From Corynebacterium crudilactis (GTDB lineage Bacteria; Actinomycetota; Actinomycetes; Mycobacteriales; Mycobacteriaceae), in assembly GCF_001643015.1 (NCBI RefSeq), contig NZ_CP015622.1, positions 2,864,364 through 2,928,363 on the forward strand: a stretch of 64,000 nucleotides of DNA. Reading direction: 5' to 3'. Below, in pieces: positions 9,229 to 17,226 of this stretch. The notes under the pieces were generated by a model, which was not told the DNA's origin, ran no database searches, and was given only the letters and a program-made list of their open reading frames with translations. The position numbers and the translations under genes were made by a program. The first letter of the stretch is position 1. Each line of letters begins with the position of its first letter.

Positions 9229-10761
9229 ATGAACAAGAACCATAAGCGGATCTCCGCAGCCGTCCTCGCCCTGGCACTGGGCTTCTCCACCGCAGGTGCG
9301 GGTATCTTCGCACCGGTCGCTGGCGCCCAGATCGAATCCACGATCATCGACGACATCAACGAGATCCAGCCGACCCTGACCATCGAGAAGTACATCGGTA
9401 TGCCGGTCGGTGACCCCGGCGAGTACAACCCCGAGATCCAGACTGCGCTGAACACGCTTGAGAAGGGTTACGGCGCCGAGTTCACGATCGAGCGTCTCAA
9501 CATCGACCTCACCACGGTTAAGGGATGGAACGACGTCAAGGCCCTCACCCCATCGACCCTCAATGCCGCAGCAAAGGATTCCACCTTCACCGATCGGACC
9601 GTCACAACCGGCAAAGAGGGAACCCCGAACCCAGGAACCGTGAAGGTCAACCTACCCGTCGGTGTCTACCGCGTCACCGAGACCGGAGCCCCGACCAACG
9701 TCGATGGTGTCACCTACCAGGAGGCCGCACCTTTCTTCGTGACCCTGCCGTTTACCGATCCCGCCACCGGCAAGTGGAGCTACTCTCAGACCGTTCGCCC
9801 GAAGAACCAGGCTGCCGTCGAGATCAACAAGGACGTCAGAGATGAGAACGTCACTGCTGATAGCAAGATCAGCTACACCATCTCCGCACCGGTCCCGGCA
9901 GGTAACCTCACGCAGCTGGTCATCACCGATAACCTGCCGGCATCCCTGACCGATGCCACCAACGTGAAGGTCGGCACGAACACCGGCACGGACGGCGCTT
10001 TCGCCGCGCTTCCGGCCGGGTCCATCGACCCCATCACGGATTACCGAAACCTGACCATCTCCCTGACTGAGGCTGGTCTCACCGAGCTGCAGGCCCGGCG
10101 TGCAACTAACCCGGACCTGCAGATTCTGGTCACCTTCGACACCACGGTCGTTGAGGTTCCGGAGAACGGCGCCATCAGGAACGACGCTTCCATTGATCTC
10201 GGTGGCGGCCTCACCTACTCCACCCAGAACAACGGTAACCACGCCGAAACCCGTTTCGGTGACCTGACCATAGAAAAGGTCGATACCGCCGGTGAACTAA
10301 TCACGACCGGCTCCGCAGCGTTCGACCTCTACCGCTGCGACAGCTACGGTGCCACAACAACCCCGAGCTACACCACCGTGGGCGACAAGCTGGCTGCGAA
10401 CCTCACCACCACCGATGGCTCCGTGATCCTGCCGGACACTCAGGTCTGGAACTTCGTCAACGGCGAGCTGACCTCTTCCCCTGACTCCACCGTCGAGGGC
10501 GAACATCTCTGCGTCGTGGAGACCAAGGCTCCAACGGGTTACTCCCTCAACCCGGAGCCGCAGCCGGTGAAGTTCACCGAAGATGAGGACGACGGTTACG
10601 CCATGGTTGTCGATGTCACCAACCTCACCACCGATGAGGCCGGCGGAGGCCAGCTGCCGTCCACCGGTGGCATGGGCACCATGGCACTGATCGCTGGTGG
10701 CCTGGTTGTCGCTGCCGCAGGTGGAGCTGCCGCAGTCCGCGGCAATCGCGCTCGTAGCTAA
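9229..10761 (+). CDS. Major pilin, sortase-polymerised (SpaA/SpaD/SpaH-like), LPSTG anchor
   Basis: This 510-residue shaft pilin has a signal peptide (residues 1 to about 34, ending AGAQ), then an N-terminal domain, and Cna-B-type domains. A pilin motif is seen at 183-193 (W-S-Y...RPKN) with Lys192 as the expected cross-linking lysine. The E-box is CVVETKAPTGY with Glu431. The cell-wall sorting signal is LPSTG (476-480), then a hydrophobic stretch and an RGNRARS tail. I used ATG 9229 because the signal peptide starts there. It is first in a five-gene operon with two class C sortases. In the family, pilin lysine and LPxTG threonine are joined by the sortase to make the fibre. Confidence 0.93.
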   Translation: MNKNHKRISAAVLALALGFSTAGAGIFAPVAGAQIESTIIDDINEIQPTLTIEKYIGMPVGDPGEYNPEIQTALNTLEKGYGAEFTIERLNIDLTTVKGWNDVKALTPSTLNAAAKDSTFTDRTVTTGKEGTPNPGTVKVNLPVGVYRVTETGAPTNVDGVTYQEAAPFFVTLPFTDPATGKWSYSQTVRPKNQAAVEINKDVRDENVTADSKISYTISAPVPAGNLTQLVITDNLPASLTDATNVKVGTNTGTDGAFAALPAGSIDPITDYRNLTISLTEAGLTELQARRATNPDLQILVTFDTTVVEVPENGAIRNDASIDLGGGLTYSTQNNGNHAETRFGDLTIEKVDTAGELITTGSAAFDLYRCDSYGATTTPSYTTVGDKLAANLTTTDGSVILPDTQVWNFVNGELTSSPDSTVEGEHLCVVETKAPTGYSLNPEPQPVKFTEDEDDGYAMVVDVTNLTTDEAGGGQLPSTGGMGTMALIAGGLVVAAAGGAAAVRGNRARS

Positions 10762-10833
10762 GCATGTGGCCCTGCCCCTGTGACCGGTTCCCACCGGGCA
10801 CGGGGCAGCACACATGAAAGAAGAAACAGAAGA

Positions 10834-11715
10834 ATGGGTGTTCACACATTGCCGGCTCCCGGGACCGCCACTCCACCACGGAGAAGCCTCGGGTATGTCC
10901 TGCGCTATGTTGTGACACCCATTTTTCTCGTTCTCACCGGCATCGGCATCATGCTGGCACCGGTGATCTCCACCCAAATACACAACCTAGAACAGGCCAG
11001 TGCCGCGCGTGAATACACGGAGCAGACCTCACGTATGAACGCTGAGGTTCTCAAGCGGGAATGGGTTGAGGCGTGGGACTGGAATGCGTCGGCAAGCATG
11101 CCGGTGGCAGGCGACCCCTGGGCCGACGAGACCGACCACGACGACCCCGGGTACCAGGCCTACCTGCAGCAGCTCGATCTCACTCCGGTGATGGCGCGTA
11201 TCCGGGTGCCGTCCGTGCAGCTCGATCTGCCGGTGTACCACGGCACGGATGAGCAGACCCTCGCCCACGGCGCGGGACACCTCTATGGAACGTCGCTGCC
11301 CATTGGTGGGCAGGGCAACCACGCGGTGATCACCGGCCACACCGGCATCACCACCGCCACTCTCTTCGACAACCTCATTGATGTCACCGACGGCGATCTC
11401 ATGGCCGTCGATGTGCTGGGCGAGACACTGGTCTACCGGGTCACCCAGATTCAGACGGTGCTTCCCCACGAGCTTGAGGCCCTCCGCCCGGTGGCGGACC
11501 GGGACCTGCTCACGCTAATCACCTGCACACCCTATGGTGTGAACACACACCGCTTGCTCGTCACCGGCGAACGGGTGGAGACGATCGATCTACCCACCCC
11601 ACACTCCGGCGTCCTCTGGCAACCGTGGATGCTGCTCGCCCTCGTGTTGAGCATTGCCCTCATACTTCTCATTATCTCGGTTTGGATCTACCGGCACAGA
11701 AAGGAGCGGAGATGA
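10834..11715 (+). CDS. Class C (pilin-polymerising) sortase
   Basis: This 293-residue sortase has an N-terminal membrane segment (about 27-50) and a C-terminal one (about 270-290), the class C pattern. The catalytic residues are His169 (ITGHTG), Cys231 (LITCTPYG) and Arg240. The lid motif Asp94-Pro95-Trp96 that closes the active site in class C enzymes is present. ATG 10834 is preceded by an AGAAG-type site; an in-frame GTG at 10780 lacks one. It probably polymerises the adjacent major pilin. Its stop overlaps the next gene's ATG, showing operon coupling. Confidence 0.93.
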   Translation: MGVHTLPAPGTATPPRRSLGYVLRYVVTPIFLVLTGIGIMLAPVISTQIHNLEQASAAREYTEQTSRMNAEVLKREWVEAWDWNASASMPVAGDPWADETDHDDPGYQAYLQQLDLTPVMARIRVPSVQLDLPVYHGTDEQTLAHGAGHLYGTSLPIGGQGNHAVITGHTGITTATLFDNLIDVTDGDLMAVDVLGETLVYRVTQIQTVLPHELEALRPVADRDLLTLITCTPYGVNTHRLLVTGERVETIDLPTPHSGVLWQPWMLLALVLSIALILLIISVWIYRHRKERR

Positions 11716-12857
11716 CCTCACGGACGTCCCAGCCACTGATGCGGCTGCTGACCCTGTTGACCCTGCTACTCGTAGCCCTGGTCATGGCTCTGCCTGTCAC
11801 CGCCTCTGCACAGACGCAGCTCGGTTCGGTGACCATTAAGAAGCTGCCCACCTCCCTCGACACCCCGGGGGTCCATCCCGTGCGTTTCGAGCTCACGGGC
11901 GGTGACCTCGCCGCTCCTCTCATCCTGTACAGCGACACCGACACCGTGCGTTTCGACGACCTCACCCCCGGCACCTACCACGCCCGGGAGCTCGCCACCC
12001 GCACCGGCGACGTCGCCCGTGCAACGTCCGCGGCGTTCACCGTCGCCATTCCCGACAACGAGGGGCGTGTCGACGTCACCGCCTTCCCCAAACCACAACC
12101 CCTCACCCTGCAGAAGTCTGCGGACGTGAGCACGGTCGTCCCGGGTTCGCGTGTCACCTACGTTCTCGACGGCTCGGTGCCGCTGCCGGACACCAACGGC
12201 CAGCTCCACCGCTACGTGCTTCACGACGCCCTCCCCGAGGGCCTCACCCCCACCGGCGACTCCTCCCTACGTATCCTCGTCGACGACCGGACCGTCCCCC
12301 TTGGGGCAGGCGTCGACTACACCGTCCGTACCGAGAACAACACCGTCACGGCCACCCTCACCCCGGCCGGCCTGGAGCGCCTGGCCGCCGAACGGGCCGA
12401 GCACGACGATGTCATCGTGCGGTTCGCCTTCGGTGTCCGCGTCTCCACAGCCCTCCAGCCGGGCACCACGTTGACGAACATCGGTCTCCTGTACCCCGAT
12501 GGTTACCCCGAGGACGGGGACGATTCCGTCATCTCCAACGAGCATGTCCTGCCCGTCACCAGCCAGTCCGGTCTGGTTATTCCCATCCTCCCCATCTTCC
12601 CCGGTTCATTTTTCCCTGGCTCTTCCGGCAGCAGCACGCCGGGAGCGCCCGGCCCGACTGCCGGACCCACCCCCGGCGATGATTCTCTGAGCAAGGACTC
12701 CCCCACTGTCCCCGGGGTCCAGGCAACCCCTGAGCGTCCCGTGCGCAGTGATGCGCTGGCCTCCACCGGCGCCAGCATCCTTGGCACCGTCGCCCTGGGA
12801 GCGTTTCTATCCCTGATCGGTATCACTTTCTACATGCGAGGTCGCCGTGTTCACTAA
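11712..12857 (+). CDS. Minor or base pilin with LASTG sorting signal
   Basis: This 381-residue surface protein has a signal peptide (1 to about 34, ASAQ), a small Cna-B-like domain (about 38-125), a pilin-like block AFPKP with Lys127, a second domain with DUF11-like features (about 130-295), a Pro/Ser/Thr-rich spacer (about 295-340), and a sorting signal LASTG at 349-353 followed by a membrane helix and RGRR. The LA-x-TG form is the one preferred by class E housekeeping sortases of actinobacteria, and the C. diphtheriae base pilin SpaB has a similar LAxTG. So I infer that this subunit ends the fibre and is fixed to the wall. Confidence 0.85.
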   Translation: MTSRTSQPLMRLLTLLTLLLVALVMALPVTASAQTQLGSVTIKKLPTSLDTPGVHPVRFELTGGDLAAPLILYSDTDTVRFDDLTPGTYHARELATRTGDVARATSAAFTVAIPDNEGRVDVTAFPKPQPLTLQKSADVSTVVPGSRVTYVLDGSVPLPDTNGQLHRYVLHDALPEGLTPTGDSSLRILVDDRTVPLGAGVDYTVRTENNTVTATLTPAGLERLAAERAEHDDVIVRFAFGVRVSTALQPGTTLTNIGLLYPDGYPEDGDDSVISNEHVLPVTSQSGLVIPILPIFPGSFFPGSSGSSTPGAPGPTAGPTPGDDSLSKDSPTVPGVQATPERPVRSDALASTGASILGTVALGAFLSLIGITFYMRGRRVH

Positions 12858-15800
12858 CCTGAAGAAAAAGCTGCATCGTCTACTGGCGATGGCACTCAGC
12901 GCACTCCTGGTGATCAATGTAGTGGTGCCGGTGCAGGCGAAGGCACAGGAGACACCCAATGACCCGATCCCCCTCGCCGAGTATCTCGAAGATACCTACT
13001 CATACGCCTACGGCGGGCTGCTCGATCTGAGACTGCTGAACGAATGGGTCCGAACTCCGGACGATCACAACCTCAGTGTGGCTGATCTCCCTGGGACGGA
13101 CCAGCTCTGGAAAATCCTAGCTAACAATAATCAGACCGCAGATACCTCCAACATTGATCTAACGGCCTTGGGCCTCATCTACCTCAACCTGGGTTACCTT
13201 CCTTTGCCCCTGGTGGGTGAGGACGGTCTGCTGGAATTCGTACTAGGCGATGCCCAGGTTGGAGCCCTCCGCGAGTACGCTCACGCCCCCTCGGCCACCC
13301 AGGCACACGGTGCCGCCGGTGTGGTCAGCGACTCCGGTGGTCTTGAGCTAACTCACCCCGGCGAAGGATACAACGCCAAAGTGGATATCCTCAGCCTTTT
13401 GGATCTGGGTGGAATCAACGTCATCACCGAGAACGTCATCACCGAGGCCGCACTGGAGCTGGGTGCCGTCAGTGCCGTCGCCAAGGCGCCCGACATGTCC
13501 GACGTCCCGGAAGGGACTCCTCCGGTGTGCGACACCAACCTCACCGCCACCCCGGTGGGTGATCCGGCGGATGACACGTGGGTGTGCAGCGGATATCAGG
13601 TCGCAGACGCTCAACTGGTCCTCGATGCTCCCCTCGTCGGAGAGCTGGTCACCGATCTGCAGGATCGGTTGAACACTATCCTGGGTGGCCTAGATGACAC
13701 CGTCAATTCTCTATTGGCTACTGACGACAGTTTGCTGGGCGTGATCTATGACATCCCGTTGCTGGGAGGCCTGCTGGGGGCAATCGCCCGGCCTACCGTA
13801 AAAGTCAAGATCCCCCTGCAGAATGTCACCCAGGCTTTAACGGGTACACCGATTGCCGACAGCAATGGTCTGGTGTTCATTGACCTGGAAAAAGGCGAGA
13901 TCACCGTGGATCTCAAGCAATTACACGAAGGCGACCTTAATAAGCTCGATCCGAACACTCTCCTGGTCGATGCTACTCAGCTGGCAAAGATCACAAGTGC
14001 ATTGACCAGTGCTCTCACGGAGGGGTCAGCGACCAACCCCAATGGACTGAACGCCCGTATTGAGGAGGTCCTCAAGGGGGATGATGAACGTACCGGGCTT
14101 TATGCAACCGAGGTTACTATCGGTTTGGAAGCGTTGATTGGTCTACTCAGACTTGACATCACCGCTACCCTAGGTGGCCTGCTTAACCCCGATATCGAGG
14201 GTACATCCGTGCGATCTTTGTATGAGTCCGACCCTTACAATTACTACTACCGGAAGGGTTCGCTCGGCCTGATTCCATTCACCGCGGACATTGCTGTAGC
14301 CCTGCTGAGCCAAGTGGGTGGAGTCCTCGAAACTGTGCTGTTTGGTTCCGGACCTGAAAGCAACGGTCTGTTGGGCAGCACAGTTCTCGGTGGTCTGCAA
14401 ACGAGCGTAGTCAGCCCTCTGCTGAACATTCTGAATCCGGTCTTCCTCCAGATTCTGGCCCCTATCGCGAAAATCGTGATCAACCGTCAGAAACAACAAC
14501 CGGTGGCCCACGGCACCGTGTTCACCGTGTCTGCACTTGAGCTCAGCCTCCTGGACTTGGGCACAGACGGTGAAGCCATTCACCTCCCGCTGGCCACTGC
14601 CTCAGTGATGGCGCAGCGCACGAGGCTGATCGATCTCAACCTCGATGTAGCGAAGATCGGTGACGGCCGTGGCCTTCACACCGGTGGGTACGTCTATGAA
14701 TTGAGGTGTGAAGCTGAAGATGATTGGACTCTTACGAAGGAGGGTCTATCCTACGACGCGCTCAACGTCGGTAGCGGTTTCTCCTTCGCTGATAACCAAC
14801 TGCACCTGACGGGTGCCACCGGTGGCCTTGCCGATCCTCTGCGGGTCAGGCCGGGTGCGGAGTGCACCGTAACGGCCAACCCCGCGCTGGCAATTCACAA
14901 CGCGCTGCGTCCAACACCGACCGGTAACGACTCCACCGCTGCTCGTACGCCATACACCTATTTTCTGGATACGGACGGCACCGACGTCCTCGTCTCCGGT
15001 GACACCCCGGTTGACCAGCCGACCTCCATGTCCTCCACCGGTGTCACGCTGGATGAAAACCAGGTCAAGGTCGACGCCACCGAGGTTGGCGCTGAGTGGA
15101 AGACACACTCCTTCACGTTCCTCGTGCCAGAGGATGTCGACTCCCACCGGGTCAGCATCGTTCACGCCTACGACATCGACCGGCGTGATATCGAGATCAC
15201 CAAGGCGGTCGCAGGTGCGTCGGTCGAGGACAAGTTCGCCTTCCAGTACTCCCTGGACGACGGTACAACCTGGATCAACGCCGACACGACAATCGGACAC
15301 GAGGAGACCCTCACCATCAAGGATATCCCGGTGCTCAACGATAGCCTGGAGGAGGACACCACTGTCATGATCCGTGAGGACCTCGGTACCAATCCTGCAG
15401 GTCCGCTGGTCAGCTGGAAGCTCAACAACGCGGACCTCACCAACACCTATGGCGACGGCTACGCGACGACAGCCTCCTTCGTCTCCGGGCCGGTGCCCAC
15501 TGTCCCCACCCCGAAGCAACAGATCAACATTACGAACTCCTATGCGGCGATCAGCGTCGATAAGCACATTGACGGCTTGCTCGACGGGATCGGGTCCACC
15601 ACCCTCGTGCCTGCCGGCAACACGGAGATGACCATCCGTTACACGGTGGAGAACACCGGCGCGGTAGACCTGGACACCATCACCATCTACGATTCTTCGC
15701 TGATCAACGATCAATTCGCCCTCCCAACAGGTATCACCGTGGATTCCACCACCGGTGAAGTCAAGGGTTGCACGCTAACCTTTAACGAGGAGGGTGTCGC

Positions 15801-16065
15801 CACCTGTGAATTCACGGTAACCCTCAAGGAGGACTTCTCCCATTACGAGGCGAACGAGGAAGAGGCCACCATCGTGGCGACCGCTACCATCGACGGCCGT
15901 GAAGTCACAGCCACCGCTACCGACAAACATGGCGCGATGCGCCTGCCCGATCTGGTTGCGATGCTGCCAAATACCGGTGCCACCACCCTCGTATGGGTAC
16001 TGGGATTGGGAGGGCTGGTTGCACTGGCTGCTCTGGCCAACTACATCCGGAGTCGGAGAAACTAA
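12847..16065 (+). CDS. Large LPxTG-anchored surface protein, probable pilus tip adhesin
   Basis: This 1072-residue protein begins with GTG inside the end of the preceding gene. It has a signal peptide (1 to about 34, KAQ), a long N-terminal region (about 35-650) resembling the corynebacterial choice-of-anchor-G surface proteins, a DUF5979-like domain (about 780-905, starting TKAVAGASVEDKF), another Ig-like or DUF11-like domain (about 910-1025), and a sorting signal LPNTG at 1040-1044 with a membrane helix and RSRRN tail. No von Willebrand A domain or MIDAS motif is seen, unlike many corynebacterial tip pilins. Position and size suggest the tip; binding target unknown. Confidence 0.8.
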   Translation: MFTNLKKKLHRLLAMALSALLVINVVVPVQAKAQETPNDPIPLAEYLEDTYSYAYGGLLDLRLLNEWVRTPDDHNLSVADLPGTDQLWKILANNNQTADTSNIDLTALGLIYLNLGYLPLPLVGEDGLLEFVLGDAQVGALREYAHAPSATQAHGAAGVVSDSGGLELTHPGEGYNAKVDILSLLDLGGINVITENVITEAALELGAVSAVAKAPDMSDVPEGTPPVCDTNLTATPVGDPADDTWVCSGYQVADAQLVLDAPLVGELVTDLQDRLNTILGGLDDTVNSLLATDDSLLGVIYDIPLLGGLLGAIARPTVKVKIPLQNVTQALTGTPIADSNGLVFIDLEKGEITVDLKQLHEGDLNKLDPNTLLVDATQLAKITSALTSALTEGSATNPNGLNARIEEVLKGDDERTGLYATEVTIGLEALIGLLRLDITATLGGLLNPDIEGTSVRSLYESDPYNYYYRKGSLGLIPFTADIAVALLSQVGGVLETVLFGSGPESNGLLGSTVLGGLQTSVVSPLLNILNPVFLQILAPIAKIVINRQKQQPVAHGTVFTVSALELSLLDLGTDGEAIHLPLATASVMAQRTRLIDLNLDVAKIGDGRGLHTGGYVYELRCEAEDDWTLTKEGLSYDALNVGSGFSFADNQLHLTGATGGLADPLRVRPGAECTVTANPALAIHNALRPTPTGNDSTAARTPYTYFLDTDGTDVLVSGDTPVDQPTSMSSTGVTLDENQVKVDATEVGAEWKTHSFTFLVPEDVDSHRVSIVHAYDIDRRDIEITKAVAGASVEDKFAFQYSLDDGTTWINADTTIGHEETLTIKDIPVLNDSLEEDTTVMIREDLGTNPAGPLVSWKLNNADLTNTYGDGYATTASFVSGPVPTVPTPKQQINITNSYAAISVDKHIDGLLDGIGSTTLVPAGNTEMTIRYTVENTGAVDLDTITIYDSSLINDQFALPTGITVDSTTGEVKGCTLTFNEEGVATCEFTVTLKEDFSHYEANEEEATIVATATIDGREVTATATDKHGAMRLPDLVAMLPNTGATTLVWVLGLGGLVALAALANYIRSRRN

Positions 16066-17007
16066 GTGGCCACGCACACGCTGGAGCACCGCAGGAAGGC
16101 GGACGGGGAGAAGGATCCGGGGCGCAGGTCCCGCCTGATCTCCCTGGTCCTGCTCCTGCTGAGCCTGGCCATCATGGCGTACCCTGTCGTGTCCACGGTG
16201 TGGAATGACTACCAGAACGTGGAGGTCGCCCGGAAATACGAGGAGGAGATGGCCAAGATCGAGACACCGGACACGTTGGCCGATGTACGCCGCCGGGCCG
16301 AGGAGTACAATGGCTACCTCGATATGGCCGGCCACCACTACCGCCGGGAGGACCCGGCCGACCCGGAGTACCAGGACTATCTCTCTCAGCTGTTGCCGTC
16401 GGAACGCACCTCGATCATGTCGCGCATCACCATCCCGGACATCAGTGTGGACCTGCCCGTCTATCACGGCACCACTGATAAGGTCCTCTACCGCGGTGCC
16501 GGGCACATGTACGGCAGCGACCTGCCCATCGGTGGTGACGGTAACACCGCGGTGATCACCGCCCACACGGGCATGGTCAATGCGAGTATGTTCGACAACC
16601 TCTACAAGCTGGAGGAGGGCGAGCCCGTCTACATCAGTGTGCTCGGTGAGAAGCTGCGGTACCGGATGACCGGATCTGAGGTCGTTAAGCCGGAGGACTA
16701 CGACTCGGTGACCTACGAGGAGGGTGTGGATAAGCTCGTGCTCATCACCTGCACGCCGTACGGCATCAACTCCGACCGCCTGCTGGTCACCGCCGAACGT
16801 GACCACACCCCACTGACGGAGGACGAGCTGGACAGTGGATGGCAGCTTCAGCTGTCCTGGTGGATGAAGCTGGACCTGGCGCTCATGGCTCTCATCATCA
16901 CCCTCGCCCTCTGGGCCACCCTGCGTCGGTGGCGCAGGCAGAAACAAGAAAATGAGATGACGGCAGAGACCTCCCTGTCCGATACTCCATCACACCGGGA
17001 GGTGTGA
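16066..17007 (+). CDS. Second class C sortase of the pilus operon, non-canonical lid
   Basis: This 313-residue sortase starts with GTG directly after the stop of the large surface protein. It has two terminal membrane segments (about 24-45 and 265-285) and the catalytic set His167 (ITAHTG), Cys229 (LITCTPYG) and Arg238. The lid D-P-aromatic seen in the first sortase is not conserved: the aligned region reads GHHYRREDPADPEY, with Ala where the aromatic would be. It may attach a particular subunit rather than polymerise the shaft. The C-terminal tail is acidic. It is the last gene of the operon. Confidence 0.9.
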   Translation: MATHTLEHRRKADGEKDPGRRSRLISLVLLLLSLAIMAYPVVSTVWNDYQNVEVARKYEEEMAKIETPDTLADVRRRAEEYNGYLDMAGHHYRREDPADPEYQDYLSQLLPSERTSIMSRITIPDISVDLPVYHGTTDKVLYRGAGHMYGSDLPIGGDGNTAVITAHTGMVNASMFDNLYKLEEGEPVYISVLGEKLRYRMTGSEVVKPEDYDSVTYEEGVDKLVLITCTPYGINSDRLLVTAERDHTPLTEDELDSGWQLQLSWWMKLDLALMALIITLALWATLRRWRRQKQENEMTAETSLSDTPSHREV

Positions 17008-17094
17008 CCACTGCCCTTCCAGCAGGTGAGGGCTACGAAGGATCTACCCCGATCCAGGTGCGTTGGTTTCCACCTATCCAGATAGGAGCCAACG

Positions 17095-17223
17095 GTGCAC
17101 ATGATGGCCCGCACCGGCACCCGCGTCGGCACCCCGATCAGTCCGGGTGATGCCACCGTCCGAGCACCGGAAACTGTTCCGGTGCTCTTGAAAAAATCCG
17201 GTGGCACTAGGGCTACTGTATAA
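17095..17223 (+). CDS. Possible small protein (42 residues) upstream of lcpB
   Basis: A GTG-started frame follows a good AGGAG site six bases upstream and stops three bases before the lcpB ATG, so it could be a coupled leader. The product is basic and rich in Thr, Val and Gly, with no recognisable domain. It contains the perfect palindrome at 17162-17187, and could simply be non-coding. No family recognised. Confidence 0.3.
   Translation: MHMMARTGTRVGTPISPGDATVRAPETVPVLLKKSGGTRATV
17162..17187. terminator. Perfect hairpin between the pilus operon and lcpB
   Basis: GAGCACCGGAA pairs perfectly with TTCCGGTGCTC across a four-base ACTG loop. It is followed on the plus strand by TTG and six A, not a T-run, so as a plus-strand intrinsic terminator it is atypical. 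It may attenuate the pilus transcript before lcpB or act as a protein site. Confidence 0.4.
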
Positions 17224-17226
17224 CCC

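Noticed and set aside
14746..15714. 322-residue minus-strand frame inside the large surface protein gene
   Set aside because: Long antisense frames are expected in G/C-rich genes; no start site or protein-like pattern.
15775..16947. 390-residue minus-strand frame spanning the surface protein end and second sortase
   Set aside because: Antisense to two well-supported genes; composition (many His, Val, Gly, Arg) is that of a shadow frame.
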